From assembly GCF_000003195.3 (NCBI RefSeq), contig NC_012872.2, positions 3,968,001-4,032,000 on the forward strand: DNA of 64,000 nucleotides, read 5' to 3'. Position 1 is the stretch's first letter. Each line of letters begins with the position of its first letter. This DNA is from Sorghum bicolor (Eukaryota; Streptophyta; Magnoliopsida; Poales; Poaceae). Below are positions 25,201 to 37,732 of this stretch, piece after piece. The translations under genes were made by a program, and so were the position numbers. The notes beneath the pieces are model-generated. The model searched no databases and was not told where the DNA came from. It saw only the letters and a list, made by a program, of their open reading frames with translations.

Positions 25201-28200
25201 GCTGATCAACAGTGCCTTTAACCTTGGTAAATAAAAGACAAGGGCAAAATATCAACAACACAGTTTCATGTTAGATCCATGGGGTGTGTGTGTGTGGGGG
25301 GGGGGGGGGTGAGTTTCTAAAGATTTCACAAGGACAACAAAAGAACCTGTATATAAACACAATACAATAGTTTTTCACACTATATTACTGAAAGGATTTG
25401 CGCAACTAGTCAGAGACATAGACTGTCACTAATAGAACAATACGAATTTAAAAAAATACCTGGAGGAGGACATCAGCATAGCCTTGAAGCCAGTTTGCAT
25501 AAGGACTCAATGCAGTTATCAACATCATACCCCCATCCTTTATATCTGCATCTATCCTCACTTCACCTGGTTCTAGCATGTTATAACTTAAACCTTTAAG
25601 TTTTTCAGCTAATTGAAATTCCCAGCCCTCCTCCGTCTTGTCTCTCACAATTCTTGCTTCACTGATCTCATTTGATGATCCTCTGTCTCTTGCCCAAACA
25701 GGGATTCTTATGATACCTTGTTTCCCATCTGCCTCTTCTGGACTTTCCTCTATTGAGCTGTTGTCTACATAAGTGACCGGGATACTACCTTGAATGTTTA
25801 CATGTCCACTTTGTATTATTGGTTCGAAATTTGCATCAAATACGAAACGGCTCGTATGGGTAACAGAAGCTAATACTTCTGCTCTTCCAAGATCGATGCC
25901 TCCAATAGTGCCATCAAGCAGCCTTATTTGAACATCACATTCTGGTTTTGCCAGAGTACCTCTCAAGTCCCCCTCCATGTGCAAAATACCTTTGATGGGA
26001 GTCAACCATTGCCTCAGAAAATGAATTGAGTCTGTGGTGGATGATTCTATAGCCTGAACTAAAGCTGGTATAAGGCCAACTGGGAAGTTAAGCACAGCAA
26101 AGTGAAGATTTGTAAGCGGCCCAAGAATCGACCCATCAGCATGAAGGGTGGCATTATCTTTCTGAATAAATAATTTATCTAATCGCAGACCATCATTATT
26201 GCTGAATGAACCAGATGCGAGAACACGCTGTGTCTTGTAAGTTCCCCATTCCCAATCTTCACCATTGAAATCAAAATCTGCCTGTGTGGTACATAACTTT
26301 GTTATGATCATGCATATGTACATGCAGAACATAGTCAAACCATAACTGTAGGATAATTATCTTGTTGAAGGGATAAAAAAGAATGTAAATTGTAAAGGAA
26401 GCAAGTCACACACATAAAAACAAATACTAGGAAAGAAACAAACAGAAAATAAAATTGAACAACAAAATACACGTCCACTCGTGCTTCTTCTCAATTGTTT
26501 TCGAAATCCTAACAAAAAGGCAACTACAAAGGGCCAGTTTCAGAACATGCTCACCATGGTATCCCCATTACCACCTCCACTGGCATCAAGAGAGCCACGC
26601 CAATAGCCTCTTAGTTCAGCTAAGCCAGGAAGTGTTATATCTTCCATTGTGTCATCATCCAACCAATCATGATACATTTCTAATGCCTGGAGCAAGTAAC
26701 AAGGTAAAGTTTAATATAAAGAATCATGTCATCATGAGACCATAAACCATAGCATTAGACTAGCCATCAAAGTATCAAACCCTATGCCAGTGGATCTACT
26801 TGACTACAACACTAGCTTTAGTACAATACCTTTAGCTGATCATGAAGACTTTGAGCATTGAACCCAACAGAATGTAGACATTGCATAAAAAGTTCCTGAA
26901 AACAAAAGGAGGGTTATATGGTGCTCTGCCCTCTAGGGTCTAGGCTCTAATAGACATAATACCAATAAGTATTTTATCCAACCATAGAAAAGCAGATTTA
27001 AAGGACCAAATGGGTACCTTTGATCTCGAACGAATAACTGGGTCTGTACTCCGTGAAAGAAGCCTTGCTAAAGGAAGCATTTCAGCTACTTCAGCACCAG
27101 GAACCTCTAGTCGCATCCTCCACCTGCCCATCGAGGACATTATGCTACCAAGATGCCCTCCCATTGCTTTCTCTATGAACCCATTACTCTGACTTTCCAC
27201 AGGCAATCTATCACGTGTTCCAGGAAAAACATACTCCCCTTGAACCTCATACTTGCTATTAGCTTGCTCCAGGATAGATTTTTCCATAGTAATCTGTGTT
27301 TGAATATATTAAAGAAAAAGGCTAGTGAGAGAGAAAGAGAGGGTTCCAAAATAGTAACTAAAAGACACAGGCCTTGCTAGAAATGGATAAATAATGACAG
27401 GAAAAACCTATGGATGCATGATGCATTCACACCATACACCAATTAGTCTGTGCTAACAACTGCAGATTACTATCACTCCTAGAGATCAAAAGCAGCGTAA
27501 AACTGATGATTGCTGAGGGTATATACGTCTAAAGAAGAGTACAGTCAGAGATTGAGATTATTAATAAGTGACTTGTTTCTACAGTGTCAGCGTGTCCTTG
27601 ATTCTTTGGCTCAGTGAAGGTGATGCCAACACAGAACTCTTCCATCTACATGCCAAATACCGAAGAAGAAAGTATTTCATAACCAAGCTCATCAATGAGG
27701 GAGGGTTCACAAGCCATGAAAATAATAGAAAAAAAATCATTCTTGATTTTTATGGTCAGATGCTTGGGGAAAGTGTTGATTGAGATGTCATGGAAGACTA
27801 CCGGTGTCTTGCCGGCAAAAAAAGCACCAGAACCGACGGTTTTACAGGGAAATTTATATCAATGCTGTTGGCCAACCATTAAAGACGATGTGATGGCAGT
27901 GGTTTCAGCTATATGGAGCAGAAAGTTTATGAACTTTGAGCAGCTTAAGTCGGCATATATCACCCTCTTGATAAAGGATGAGACTACAAGTATCAGGAAT
28001 TTCAGACCTGTAAGTTTGGTGCATTCCTTCATTAAAATTGAAATCATTGTGCGCCTGTGAGTGCGAGTGTGATGGTGTCCCCAACAAAATGGTGGGTGCC
28101 TTACTGCTTGCAGAAAAAGAGGCGCAGCTTTGGGGGCATGGCTGGATGCAAGGGCTCTCCATGTTGCGTGCCCTTGCACTTGCACCTAGTGATTAGGTCA

Positions 28201-31200
28201 TGTCGTGGTCAGTTTATCTTTTTTCACGGGCACAAATGTATATTGAGAACCAAAATGGTGTGAGTGTTTGAACTTTGGGGTTTCTATCCTTCTCTCTTCA
28301 TACAACGATACGAGCTCTCCTACGTGTTCTAGAAATTTTGTTTCTACAGTGTGCATATCAGTATACAGTCTTCCAAGGATGTGTTACTAATTATCAGTTA
28401 TTTTTGTATTCCAGAATTCAACTGTACAGATCAGTCTGAGTTCCTAGCAGAAACATCATTACTTATTATAAAACAGCATGCCTCAAAAGAGATGATTTGC
28501 CAATCCTGGTTTCAGAACTGAAAAAAAGAACCTATCCCGCATGGCCTCATTCTATATACGTGTGAAGACTCGGGGCAGCAACAGGCGGCTGAGATGGGTC
28601 CGCGACGAGCGGACAAGGCAGATGGGCCCACGGGACCGAGGCGGCTCAGGAAACAAGGAAAATTTTGAAAAGAAAAACTTACAACATCACCGCTCCATCG
28701 AGCAGCTATATCAAGTGCTTCACCAAGCACGCCACTAAATTTGGGACGGATTATTGACAGCAAACCATGACCTCTTCTTTTCTGAAAATTAAGCTGAACT
28801 TCTGCCTGCAATAAAAAAATGTCATGTCATACAATAGGGGATTACTCCACTAACAAAAGTTAGTGATTTTGAATCTTCCGGATTCAACCTGTATGGCCAC
28901 AAGATCCCAATAAAAGTTTTTTAAAAAACCCTAGAACAATAGGCAAAAGTAACAAAAAAATGCTATGGTAGTAGAAGACAAAAGGCATTGCAAAAGTAAT
29001 AAAACAAATACATACACGGTGAACAATAAACAACCCAAAATAGCAGTAAACCAGAAAGTTACATTACTGCAAATAACCATGCCACATTTTCAACTCAACA
29101 TGTAAATTTGAACTTTGTTAACATGGTCATAGTATAACATTATTAGTGTACTGCAACATGCAAATTTAGAATTTTAGATTTTGTTGACATAATCAAAATA
29201 TAACATTATTAGTATTAGTATTGCATATTGTTGATGATTTGTGCACAGCAGCTTTGCTTGGGATTAAAAGCACTGTTGTCGTCATCGTTGCATATTGTCA
29301 ATGGCTACACTAATATAATCATACCTTTTTTTTTTCCAAAAGGCAGGAGAGCAGCACTTCTTTGTATTAGAATATAACATATCCTAAGAGGCTAAGACAA
29401 TATATCTTAGAAAAAATCTAAAATGTGGCAATCTCAAGAGAAGATATGTCCAAACTTAGATAGGTGAGTAATCTAGTTATAGGTATATGGCACAGCAGCG
29501 CAACCAAAGAGATCTAATGAACAGATAAAACTCATATACACAACCTGCCCATTTTCCTACACCAAACAGAAAAAAAAAGATAATGTCACATTATTATCTA
29601 AACTATCATTACCTTCTGAACAAATCCACGCAATGAAGCAAACTCCAGCTCATCGAGTGTCAAATTGCGAACCTTTAAAACCAGGAAACAAGGCTCAAGA
29701 ACATGTAGTATTAAAAGTTTGAATAGACTTCTAAAATCTATAGTGATCCATAATAACCACTGGCAAGTAAAATACAAACCATATCAGTGGTGTACCTCTA
29801 GACTGGTCAAATTCTGAGGATGATAACAGATATTAGATCTCAGCTGGCCCTTCTGGAGGAAAACTGACAGAAGCCTTACATCTTGAATATCCTCATTTGA
29901 AGTGAAAAGCAATGGTCCATTCACTTCTATGGAAAAATTTTCATCAGGCCTGCCAGTAGCATTCAACTGCTTGACCAGGGAATAGGGATTGTAAGAGGAA
30001 AATGAACAGGAACCGCAGTGAAGTCCATACTGATACAATACTAAAATCAACATAGAACAAACATATTGCACACTCTATCCATCTTTTTAGAGCAAAACTT
30101 CATGTGGAACAAATCATATGCATTCAAGAAAACAAGTTTATTTTTTGTGTAGAACCAATGGGTGGGTGCACATGGAACTAAAGATCCTTTAAAGTCTCAA
30201 AATTATGATATGCTGTCATTTCAATGAAGCCTCTCTTTTGCAAAGTTTCTGCAGTACCATATTAAGATTACTATTTGCTGAAATGTAATCTGTTAAAGTA
30301 GTATAAATGCAGTATAATTATCAGAAAGAGAAGTGTATTAACTTGGAAAGAAAAATGAACTTGAATGCATATGGACGTCCAAAGTTTGATAAAAATAAAC
30401 AAATGGAGGACATATTTTGTTCAGAATTTCTATCCTTGTATTTCAAATTTGCCTTTGATTTGTATTGCAAAGTAAATAGGAGATATGTCGCGTTTGAAAA
30501 GGTCAAATATAGGAAGTAATGAAACATTAGTTAAGATTATGGTGGATCTATTTGTGCACATAATACCATCATTGCTTTTGGCCATGGCTTCAAGTACACA
30601 AAACTAATACACATGCAAACAGAAAAGGAAAAAAAACTGAATTTGACTATAGAAAATAATCTGAATCAGAAGAAGCTGGATATGGGAGATGACCACAAGA
30701 AACAAACAATTTGATAAGAAATTACCATCATAGAATCCCGTGATATGGAAAGGAAACCAGTAGATTGTGGCGCTAGCATGAGCTGGTTGAGTTTAATTCC
30801 AGAAAGAGATATGTCGCCTACAAGTTTTGACACATTGGTCTCAAGCTTATTTTGGTCAATGTTACTTTGAAGAACACCATTGATATTGCCATCAGCTATA
30901 TTGCTAGATTTCATGATTTTTCCTTGAAATTTGACCCTTCCAGATGCTTTCAAATGTAATGGTCGTGGTGAATCGAAAGGTATTGAGGAGGCTATATGAG
31001 CAAACTCAAAGCCTCTCATACGTAAATCCAAATCAACACCCTCCACAATTAGTGGCATGATTTTTTTCATTTGGTAAGTCTCCTTGTTCAACAAGTAGTC
31101 ATCAATATATGATGTTTGAACACGAGTATTTAAATCGAAGGAGACTGATGAAGAGTTGACCATAATGTAATCATGTGCAATAACAATATTGCCACGTGCA

Positions 31201-33332
31201 TCTGAAAAAGAGTCTTCAGCATTTGGTGCAGCCCATTTGATATCAAACTTCCTGTAAGAGATTTGTTGTTAAAAGATTAACAAAAACTAGGACAGTTGAC
31301 ATTAAATTTAAGATACTCACGGTCTAATGAGGGAACCAGAAAGTCTAGTCTCTCCATTGAGCTCTCCAATCTTGAGTGGAATCAGCTGGATTCCTCCAGG
31401 AATGTAACGATGCAATACTTTATCAAGTAGAATGGTCCCAGACAAATTAATATCCATAGCAGAATCATCACCTTCCCCCTATAAAGATTGAAATCTATAA
31501 CTATATTTTAAATAATGTGACTACTTGTACTGATGAGAAACCGTAGGTTAATTATAATGGATTAAAGTAGCAATACTGCAAATTTATGCTTGCCTTCTTA
31601 GGAGCACACTGCTGTTATTTTACTTGTTATTAGGAACTTTAACAGCAAGAAATATAGGTTGTTTGTAGTAGTTTGCTAAGCTCTCAACAATGAACATTCA
31701 CTGCAACCCCAGGGAAATGAACAATAGAATGGCTTTGATGGCCAGCAACTATATTTGTTATAGCAAGTGGAAACCTATGGTCTTATGAATGCTCTTTGAG
31801 AATTGTACTGAATTAAATCATTCCATATAAATTTTCATTTTTGAGTTGTTATTATATCATCATCTATTCGTTGCAATTCAAAATATTTCACTTAGTTCTC
31901 ATCAGAAATGGCCATTTGGCGTAAATTGAAGCCATTATAGTAGAAGTAGAAAGAAGTTAGTATGACTCAATCAAGCACAGAGGGGTGACTGAATGGAAGT
32001 GTGAAAGACACTGCATAACAACAATACCTCTGGGCAAATCCATGCATTACCAGCCCCTCGAATTTCTCCGCCATCCAATAGGCATGCTCTAATACCATAT
32101 AAATCAGCAACCTGCATCCAGGGATGAGAACAAGTGAGAGAAATAGTTGCTAAACTCTAAACTTCCGAAGTAGAAGAATTATGACTATATTTGTACTCAC
32201 GGAGTTGTCAAGGTTGAATGTGAAATTGGCCGATACATGAGAGAATGGAATATGGTCAAATGCAGCAACTGCACCAGCCTCTTTGTTTTGCATCACAGCT
32301 TCAGAAGCTGCAGATGGAGGCATACCAGATACTGAAAAAGACTTCCTTGAGACAATCCCACTTCCAACAAAAACAGGAGCATCAAGGGGTCCTTGACAGT
32401 TAAATACAGCAGTAACAGAACCGGCCAACTGAACAGATTAAGTTGTGGTATCAGAGGTCAAGTCATAAAAGGGCCAACAGGAACATGGGGCATAGAGGTG
32501 TTGAAACACATTACATCAGAACTAGGGCCATTCCAAATCATCATGTACAGGAAAAAAAAAGTAAGATTCATAACTCACGATGATCATTTAAGCTATCATT
32601 TTGCTTCATCCAGAGGCTAATTCTTTTCATGCTAAGAACCAAAGCAATATGCTGTCCCCCACCCCATCCCCCCACACACACCCCACTCCCCTCTCTCTTT
32701 TTGAGGTGGAGAATAGCAACTGTAGCCGTACAAATAAGTGAATTCAGCCATCAATATCAACCCAAATGGGTTAGCCAGTTAACTATTTGTCCATAGGATG
32801 ACGATCATACAAATAGAGAATATATCAACATCTTATCTTTACTCGCTCTACTAGACATGTTGGGTGTTCAATTTAGCTAACTCCACATATGACTTTTTAA
32901 AAACTAAATTCTCACACTGAATAAGGTAGTGCAAAACTAAGTCGCAATATCATATTCCTTACTTACAAAACTAATCAATAATATCATTGCCTTTTGTTTC
33001 TTAATTGAAACTAATATATTCAAATTTTATTTCTACCATACTATAGTTGAACCATCTATGACATTTCCATATATACCAAGAAATTGAGTCAAAAGAGATC
33101 AATCCAGATGCATGCAGAACTGGAATATGATATTACTCCCTCTGTTTTACTATGTTTGTCCATAGTATTTGAGAGAAAATATTCCATATTGTTTGTCATA
33201 GAAGATATCATTATTAGAATACTTCCACATGGTTTGGTCTATGGTATGCTATCGACAAATATAGTGAACATAGGAGTAGCAGAGACAGAGCAAGTACCAG
33301 AGAGAGAGAGGGGGGGGAGGAGAGGAGTGGAA

Positions 33333-33373
<41 letters not shown>

Positions 33374-36300
33374 AGAGTGAGAGAGAGAGAGGGGAGGGAG
33401 AGAGAGAGGGAGAAGAAGTGGGGAGAGAGAGGGAGAGGAGTGGAAGAGGGGGGAGAGAGAGAGGGAGTGGGGAGGGAGGGGGAGAGGGAGGGAGAGAGAG
33501 AGGGGGGGAGGGAGAGAGAGAGAGGGCGAGAGAGAGAGAGAGAGGAAGGAGGCTGGGAGGGGGAGGGGGAGAGGAGGGGGCGCGGGAGAGAGAGAGAGAA
33601 TGTCATACCGGGAACATAAGAGGTTTCATTTTCATTGTCCTCATAAGTGCATTAACTTCAACGGATGGAACCTGAAAATAGAATAAAAGTTACCAAAAGA
33701 TGTGAGCATTGCTGTTTAGGAAACTATGTATATGAAATGACACCGTGTATGCAATTAGAACAGTTTATGGTACCTGGCACATTAGATGAAACTCTCCATC
33801 CTCAGGATTTAGTCCCAAATCTCCAGAAGCTTCAACTGGAGCGTCACCAAACCACCCACTTGCATTGTGCAGAAATACTCTTTGACCACGAAATGATAAC
33901 TTTGCCACTATATCCTGAATATATTCAGGCTTATTATTAAAGGGTGGTAACTACACACTTGCAATGTCTCCAGCACTAACATTTCCAAAGATTTTATTCC
34001 ATCGAATACATGGGTTTAAATGTAAACGTACAGAAAATGATGATGGAGCATCCAATATCTGAAAAGCTAGACCTTTCACATCAAGCTGACCATGAATGCT
34101 TGGAAAACTGTCACCCTTTGACATACAAATATGCACCTGTAATAAGCATACCAAATGGTCAAGCATGGTATAAGAAAGCTTCATGAGAGATTGGTGTCTT
34201 GGCGTGGCTAACAGTAAACCCTATTAAGTTCAGCCACTCATCCAGAGCATGTGAGAAGGCACATCTCTGCTTGTTTTAAAAAATAAGAACATGCAACAAT
34301 GCAAGCAGTAAAAAAAGGATATGTAAGAGATCATGCTTAGCAAAGTACCTCACCGGTAGCTCTTCCTTTGTGCCAAACAATAGGTATTTCTAAAATTCTT
34401 TCAAACAGCTGCACATGAAAAGTGCTTTTCAACACAGAAACTAAACTTTCAACATCATTTATTCGATAATAAAACTATGGTAAAACATAAATCATAAAAG
34501 CAGTATCATTACCGGAGCAAATGCATCGACTAAACATAAATCATAAAAGCAGTATCATTACCGGAGCAAATGCATCGACTACATTGAGATTAGCATGCCA
34601 TGTTTCCTCAGCTATGTCAACAAATACATCTGTAGAAAGATAACCCCCTCCTTGCGAAGATCGGTCTTGCCTCCACTCCATGCAATTCCCAGTTACATGC
34701 ACGTGTACACGATTATAATTGTTTTTGAACTTGACATGTCCACTAGCATGTTTCATTTCTCTACAATACACACGAAGTCAGTGAAAACAAAGTAGTGGGC
34801 TCATTAAAAAATGCCAATACTACTCCCTCTGTTCTATAATATAGTGCATTGTACAGATTTTAGGACAGATTATGAGAGAACACAATAGACCTGTGTGCCC
34901 TCACTTTATTTCCTAATCAGACACTACCATCAACATGATTCTGGTGATTGGTTGATAAATGGAAAGTAACAATATATACCTACCAAATTTATGCTACTAT
35001 TTAGTGCAAACTGTTTTCTGCCCCCTAAAATCCCTTATATTTGAGTATAAAATTTGAACGCTTGTATGCGCTATATTACAGGACGGAGGGACTATGATCA
35101 AACTCCGAGCTGAAATTAGTTTCAAACCTACAGCATAACTTACATTTTACAGCCATTTTACAGAATTGTGCTTACAGACTAGGGTAAGATATGTTAAAGT
35201 GCATTCTGCATACCCAGACTGTGAGTGTGATGCTTTAGCAGTTTTACTGTGGAGTGGTAATTTATAAGATAGGTTATAGGCTAATACAAATATGAAAGCC
35301 TAAGTTGAAAATATTTACATTCACAATGTCGCAAGTTGATCAGAGATAATGTGCTAGAAATATTAAAAAAAAAAACTACAGAAGACCACATATCTGAAAC
35401 AAAGATGTTAAATGAAGACGTCACACCTGGGTTCTTGGTCACCATATCCCAGAAGCATCAAGTTACCTCCATTGAAATAGACAGAATCAAGGGTGATCGG
35501 AAGTGCATTCTGAACGCCACCAGGATGGATCTGACTAGTCCCTTCTGTAAGTTCAGCAGAGAAATCTCCAGGACCAATAGCAAATTGTGACTTCAATTTC
35601 TCAATTTTAAGATCCAGAGATGCACAAGGTGCATTAAAACTGAAAGGAAAACTCTTTAATTGGAACGGCCAAAATGGCACCCAGTTGTGAGCATGCGTGC
35701 ATGAACCAAAATCCCCAAAAATAATCTCTTGCTGTGGAGCAAGTTTATTTTCAGAAGGATTCTTGGCCTGACCGATCTGCAGATCTTCCAAACTGTGCCA
35801 TAGTAACAAGTTGTTGTCAAAATTACTTGAACTGCACTGACTAGATAGTTGATTATGCGATGAGGATCCAGCCAAACTGGCTGATGCAGTTTTAGAGTAG
35901 CTGACAGTTTCATCATTTGAAGCAATTCCACTGCCACCAACATTGGCATGACCACCATCAGATGAGCCTTTTCCTGGTCCAGGGGACGAACCATCAATAT
36001 TAATGCGATCTTTGTTCTGAAAATATGCTACAGCAGCATCTGCACTGCGTCTAAGAATCCTTTGCTGAGAAGAATTATCAACATCTGGAATAACCTTACT
36101 GAGAGCCTTCCTCCTGTATCTGAGCCTACTAGAGCTTGAAATCACCCTAGACCAGAGGTTAATCCTGGGAATGCGCGATTTGAAGCCAAAAGACTTCTCC
36201 AAATCTGCATGCTTTGAACCAGAGTCGATGCCTGTTGCCAAGTGATGATCCTTCTTATGCATTTCATCAGCGCACACAGGAGGACTGGACTTCCCAATCT

Positions 36301-37228
36301 CAGTAGTCCCATCAACCTCCAGAATCTCATTAGTGGGCAGAGAAACCGATTGGCCACTCGGAATGGTGTATCCCTTTTCAGCAGCTTCCCTTGCGGCTTG
36401 ATCCCTCTCCTCGTTCCATTGCTCCGCGGCCTTCTCCCTGGCAAGCCTCCTCGTCTTGGTGCGGTAGTCTATGCCCTCCTCCCCGGAGTGCCTCTTGACC
36501 GTGCCCTCGGAGGGCGGGGGAATCCCGAGCCACGAGAAATCCTTCTTCTGTGCCACCAGCGCGGAGGGCTCGGACAGCACGGCGTCCACGACGACTCTTC
36601 CCCTCCTGATGCTGGCGAAGGGGCGTATCCTAATCTTCATGACGGGCACCTCGGCGCAGGAGAACTCCTCGGCGTGCGGGCCGATGGAGCAGGTCTGCAG
36701 CGTGATCCCGAGCGGCGAGACGCTGCGCACCTTGCCGAGGCGGACCTCCCGCTGGAGGTACTCGCTGAGCGCGGCGCATGCGGCGGGCAGGAGGCGGGCC
36801 TCGACGAAGGAGCGGGCCCGGAGCTGCGCGAGCCAGGAGAGCGCGGCGGCGACGGAGACCACTGCGGCGAAGACGGAGCAGCGCACGAGGAAGAGCCCCT
36901 CCCGCCATACCGGCGCGAGCGAGCCGATCAGGGCCCGCGGGCCCGGGAGCAGCGACGGCGCGGGGCTGTGATGGGCGTGGGCACGGTGATTGCTGTGGTG
37001 GGCGTGCGCGTGCGCGTGGGTGGCGTCGGCGGGGGAGTCGCTGGAGTCGGAGACCTTGAGGCGGAACAGCGGCGGCGGGTCGAAGCGGGCGAGGGTGAGG
37101 AGGGGGCGCGAGGTCAGGTGGAGGCTGCGGCCGCGCGGGCGCCGTCGCCGGCGCGGAGATGGGCAGTGGGAGAAGAGGAAGGGCGACGGCGGCGCGAGGA
37201 AGAGTGAGGCGCAGAGGCAGTGCGACAT
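22229..37228 (-). CDS. TIC236: TamB-like plastid protein import factor TIC236 / SSG4
   Basis: Twenty-three exons close in phase to 2151 residues, close to rice SSG4 and Arabidopsis TIC236 (EMB2410): 37228-35427, 34760-34562, 34408-34349, 34136-33957, 33914-33774, 33671-33609, 32428-32201, 32111-32028, 31478-31321, 31251-30726, 29966-29796, 29672-29613, 28805-28683, 27293-27018, 26895-26830, 26686-26555, 26281-25460, 25222-24942, 24283-24051, 23816-23578, 23463-23272, 22755-22483, 22375-22229. The basic, Ser-rich N-terminus fits a transit peptide. It is followed by a His/Ala tract (residues 71-88) and one membrane helix (about 111-135). The C-terminus is the TamB (DUF490) region ending LLFEYSATSQD. 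TIC236 bridges the inner-envelope TIC and outer-envelope TOC75; rice SSG4 mutants have enlarged starch grains. The frame stays open upstream to 37495, but 37228 gives the plausible transit peptide. Confidence 0.96.
25283..25308. repeat. GT microsatellite plus poly-G in TIC236 intron 17
   Basis: A short GT repeat is followed by about 11 G residues. It is intronic simple sequence. Confidence 0.85.
27570..28060 (+). pseudogene. LINE (L1-type) reverse-transcriptase fragment in TIC236 intron 13
   Basis: The plus strand carries two out-of-frame pieces of a plant non-LTR retrotransposon ORF2. The first has WLSEGDANTELFHLHAKYRR (27595-27670), the linker typically found just before the reverse-transcriptase domain. 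The second has LKSAYITLLIKDETTSIRNF and RPVSLVHSFIKI (27940-28045), the start of the RT domain. Frameshifts and a missing C-terminal part show that it is a dead fragment. It lies antisense to the host gene and within the intron 27294-28682. I saw no poly-A tail or target duplication. Confidence 0.85.
29331..29400 (-). mobile_element. Possible LINE 3' end in TIC236 intron 12
   Basis: Read on the minus strand, a TAATACAAAGAAGTGCTGC stretch leads through CTCCTGCC into an A-run. This resembles the 3' end of plant L1-type elements. It is short and lacks a coding part, so the call is weak. The remainder of intron 12 (28806-29612) shows nothing else. Confidence 0.3.
33290..33602. repeat. Imperfect GA/GGGA microsatellite in TIC236 intron 6
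   Basis: About 310 bases are almost pure purine on the plus strand (GA, GGGA and G runs, with a few T/C interruptions), so the transcript of TIC236 is CU-rich here. The tract begins only a few bases after the exon 6 donor at 33608. Long open frames across it are repeat artefacts. Confidence 0.95.
34501..34599. repeat. 49-bp tandem duplication across the TIC236 exon 2 splice donor
   Basis: CAGTATCATTACCGGAGCAA occurs at 34501 and again at 34550 with identical flanks (AAACATAAATCATAAAAG before, ATGCATCGACT after). The unit contains the last codons of exon 2 plus its GTAATG donor, so intron 2 carries a second copy of the donor. Confidence 0.93.
34823..35092. mobile_element. Stowaway MITE in TIC236 intron 1
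   Basis: It starts CTCCCTCTGTTCTATAAT, ends ATTACAGGACGGAGGGAC, and has TA on both sides. This is the classic Stowaway (Tc1/mariner) layout, 270 bp long. Confidence 0.85.
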
Positions 37229-37510
37229 TGGGTGGGGAGGGAGCCAGCGGCGCGTCGGCCTCGCGCGCCTAGGTGACCATTTGCGTGCGGCAAGAGGAAG
37301 GGGAAGGAGGAGAGGGGGAGAGTAGTGGTCTGGGCGCGGGGCGAGGCGACAGGTGATGCGAGGGAGATGCTTGCCTTTCGCTGGGACCGTTTCGTCGTCG
37401 CGCACTAGCGCTGCTGGCTTCCTCTTTGCCTGGCCTGGCCCGGCCCTCTGGCGCTCTGGCGAAAGCTTAGCCCAGCTTTCGCTTCCATGCCTCACCTCAG
37501 TTTTCTTCTA

Positions 37511-37732
37511 CTGCCTCCATCAAAGAATGTCGCTTCTCCAGTTTAATCAAATTTATATAAGATACAGTTAGATCTTCAATTAAGTTTATTACAAAAATAT
37601 ATTTCATAACTAATCTAATGGTACTTATTACATATTATAAATGTTAATACCTTTTAAATTATATTTAGTTAAAATTAAAAATCTTTTACTCCTCAAGTTG
37701 CGAAGATAACATTCTTTTTGGGACGGAGATAG
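37511..37732. mobile_element. Stowaway MITE upstream of TIC236
   Basis: It starts CTGCCTCCATCAAAGAATG, ends CATTCTTTTTGGGACGGAGA, and has TA target duplications outside. It lies 283 bp upstream of the start codon, in the likely promoter. The rest of 37229-38568 shows a GC-rich leader, AT-rich spacer and probably the 3' UTR of the next gene; no other gene is seen. Confidence 0.82.

Noticed and set aside
33214..33606. 130-residue Ser/Leu/Pro-rich open frame on the minus strand
   Set aside because: It is a translation of the GA/CT microsatellite in TIC236 intron 6.
36242..37207. 321-residue plus-strand open frame
   Set aside because: It is antisense to the GC-rich first exon of TIC236, which is supported by phase and homology.
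37229..37495. In-frame upstream extension of TIC236 to an ATG at 37495
   Set aside because: The added 89 residues are unlike a transit peptide, whereas the Met at 37228 starts a Ser/Leu/Arg-rich one of usual type.
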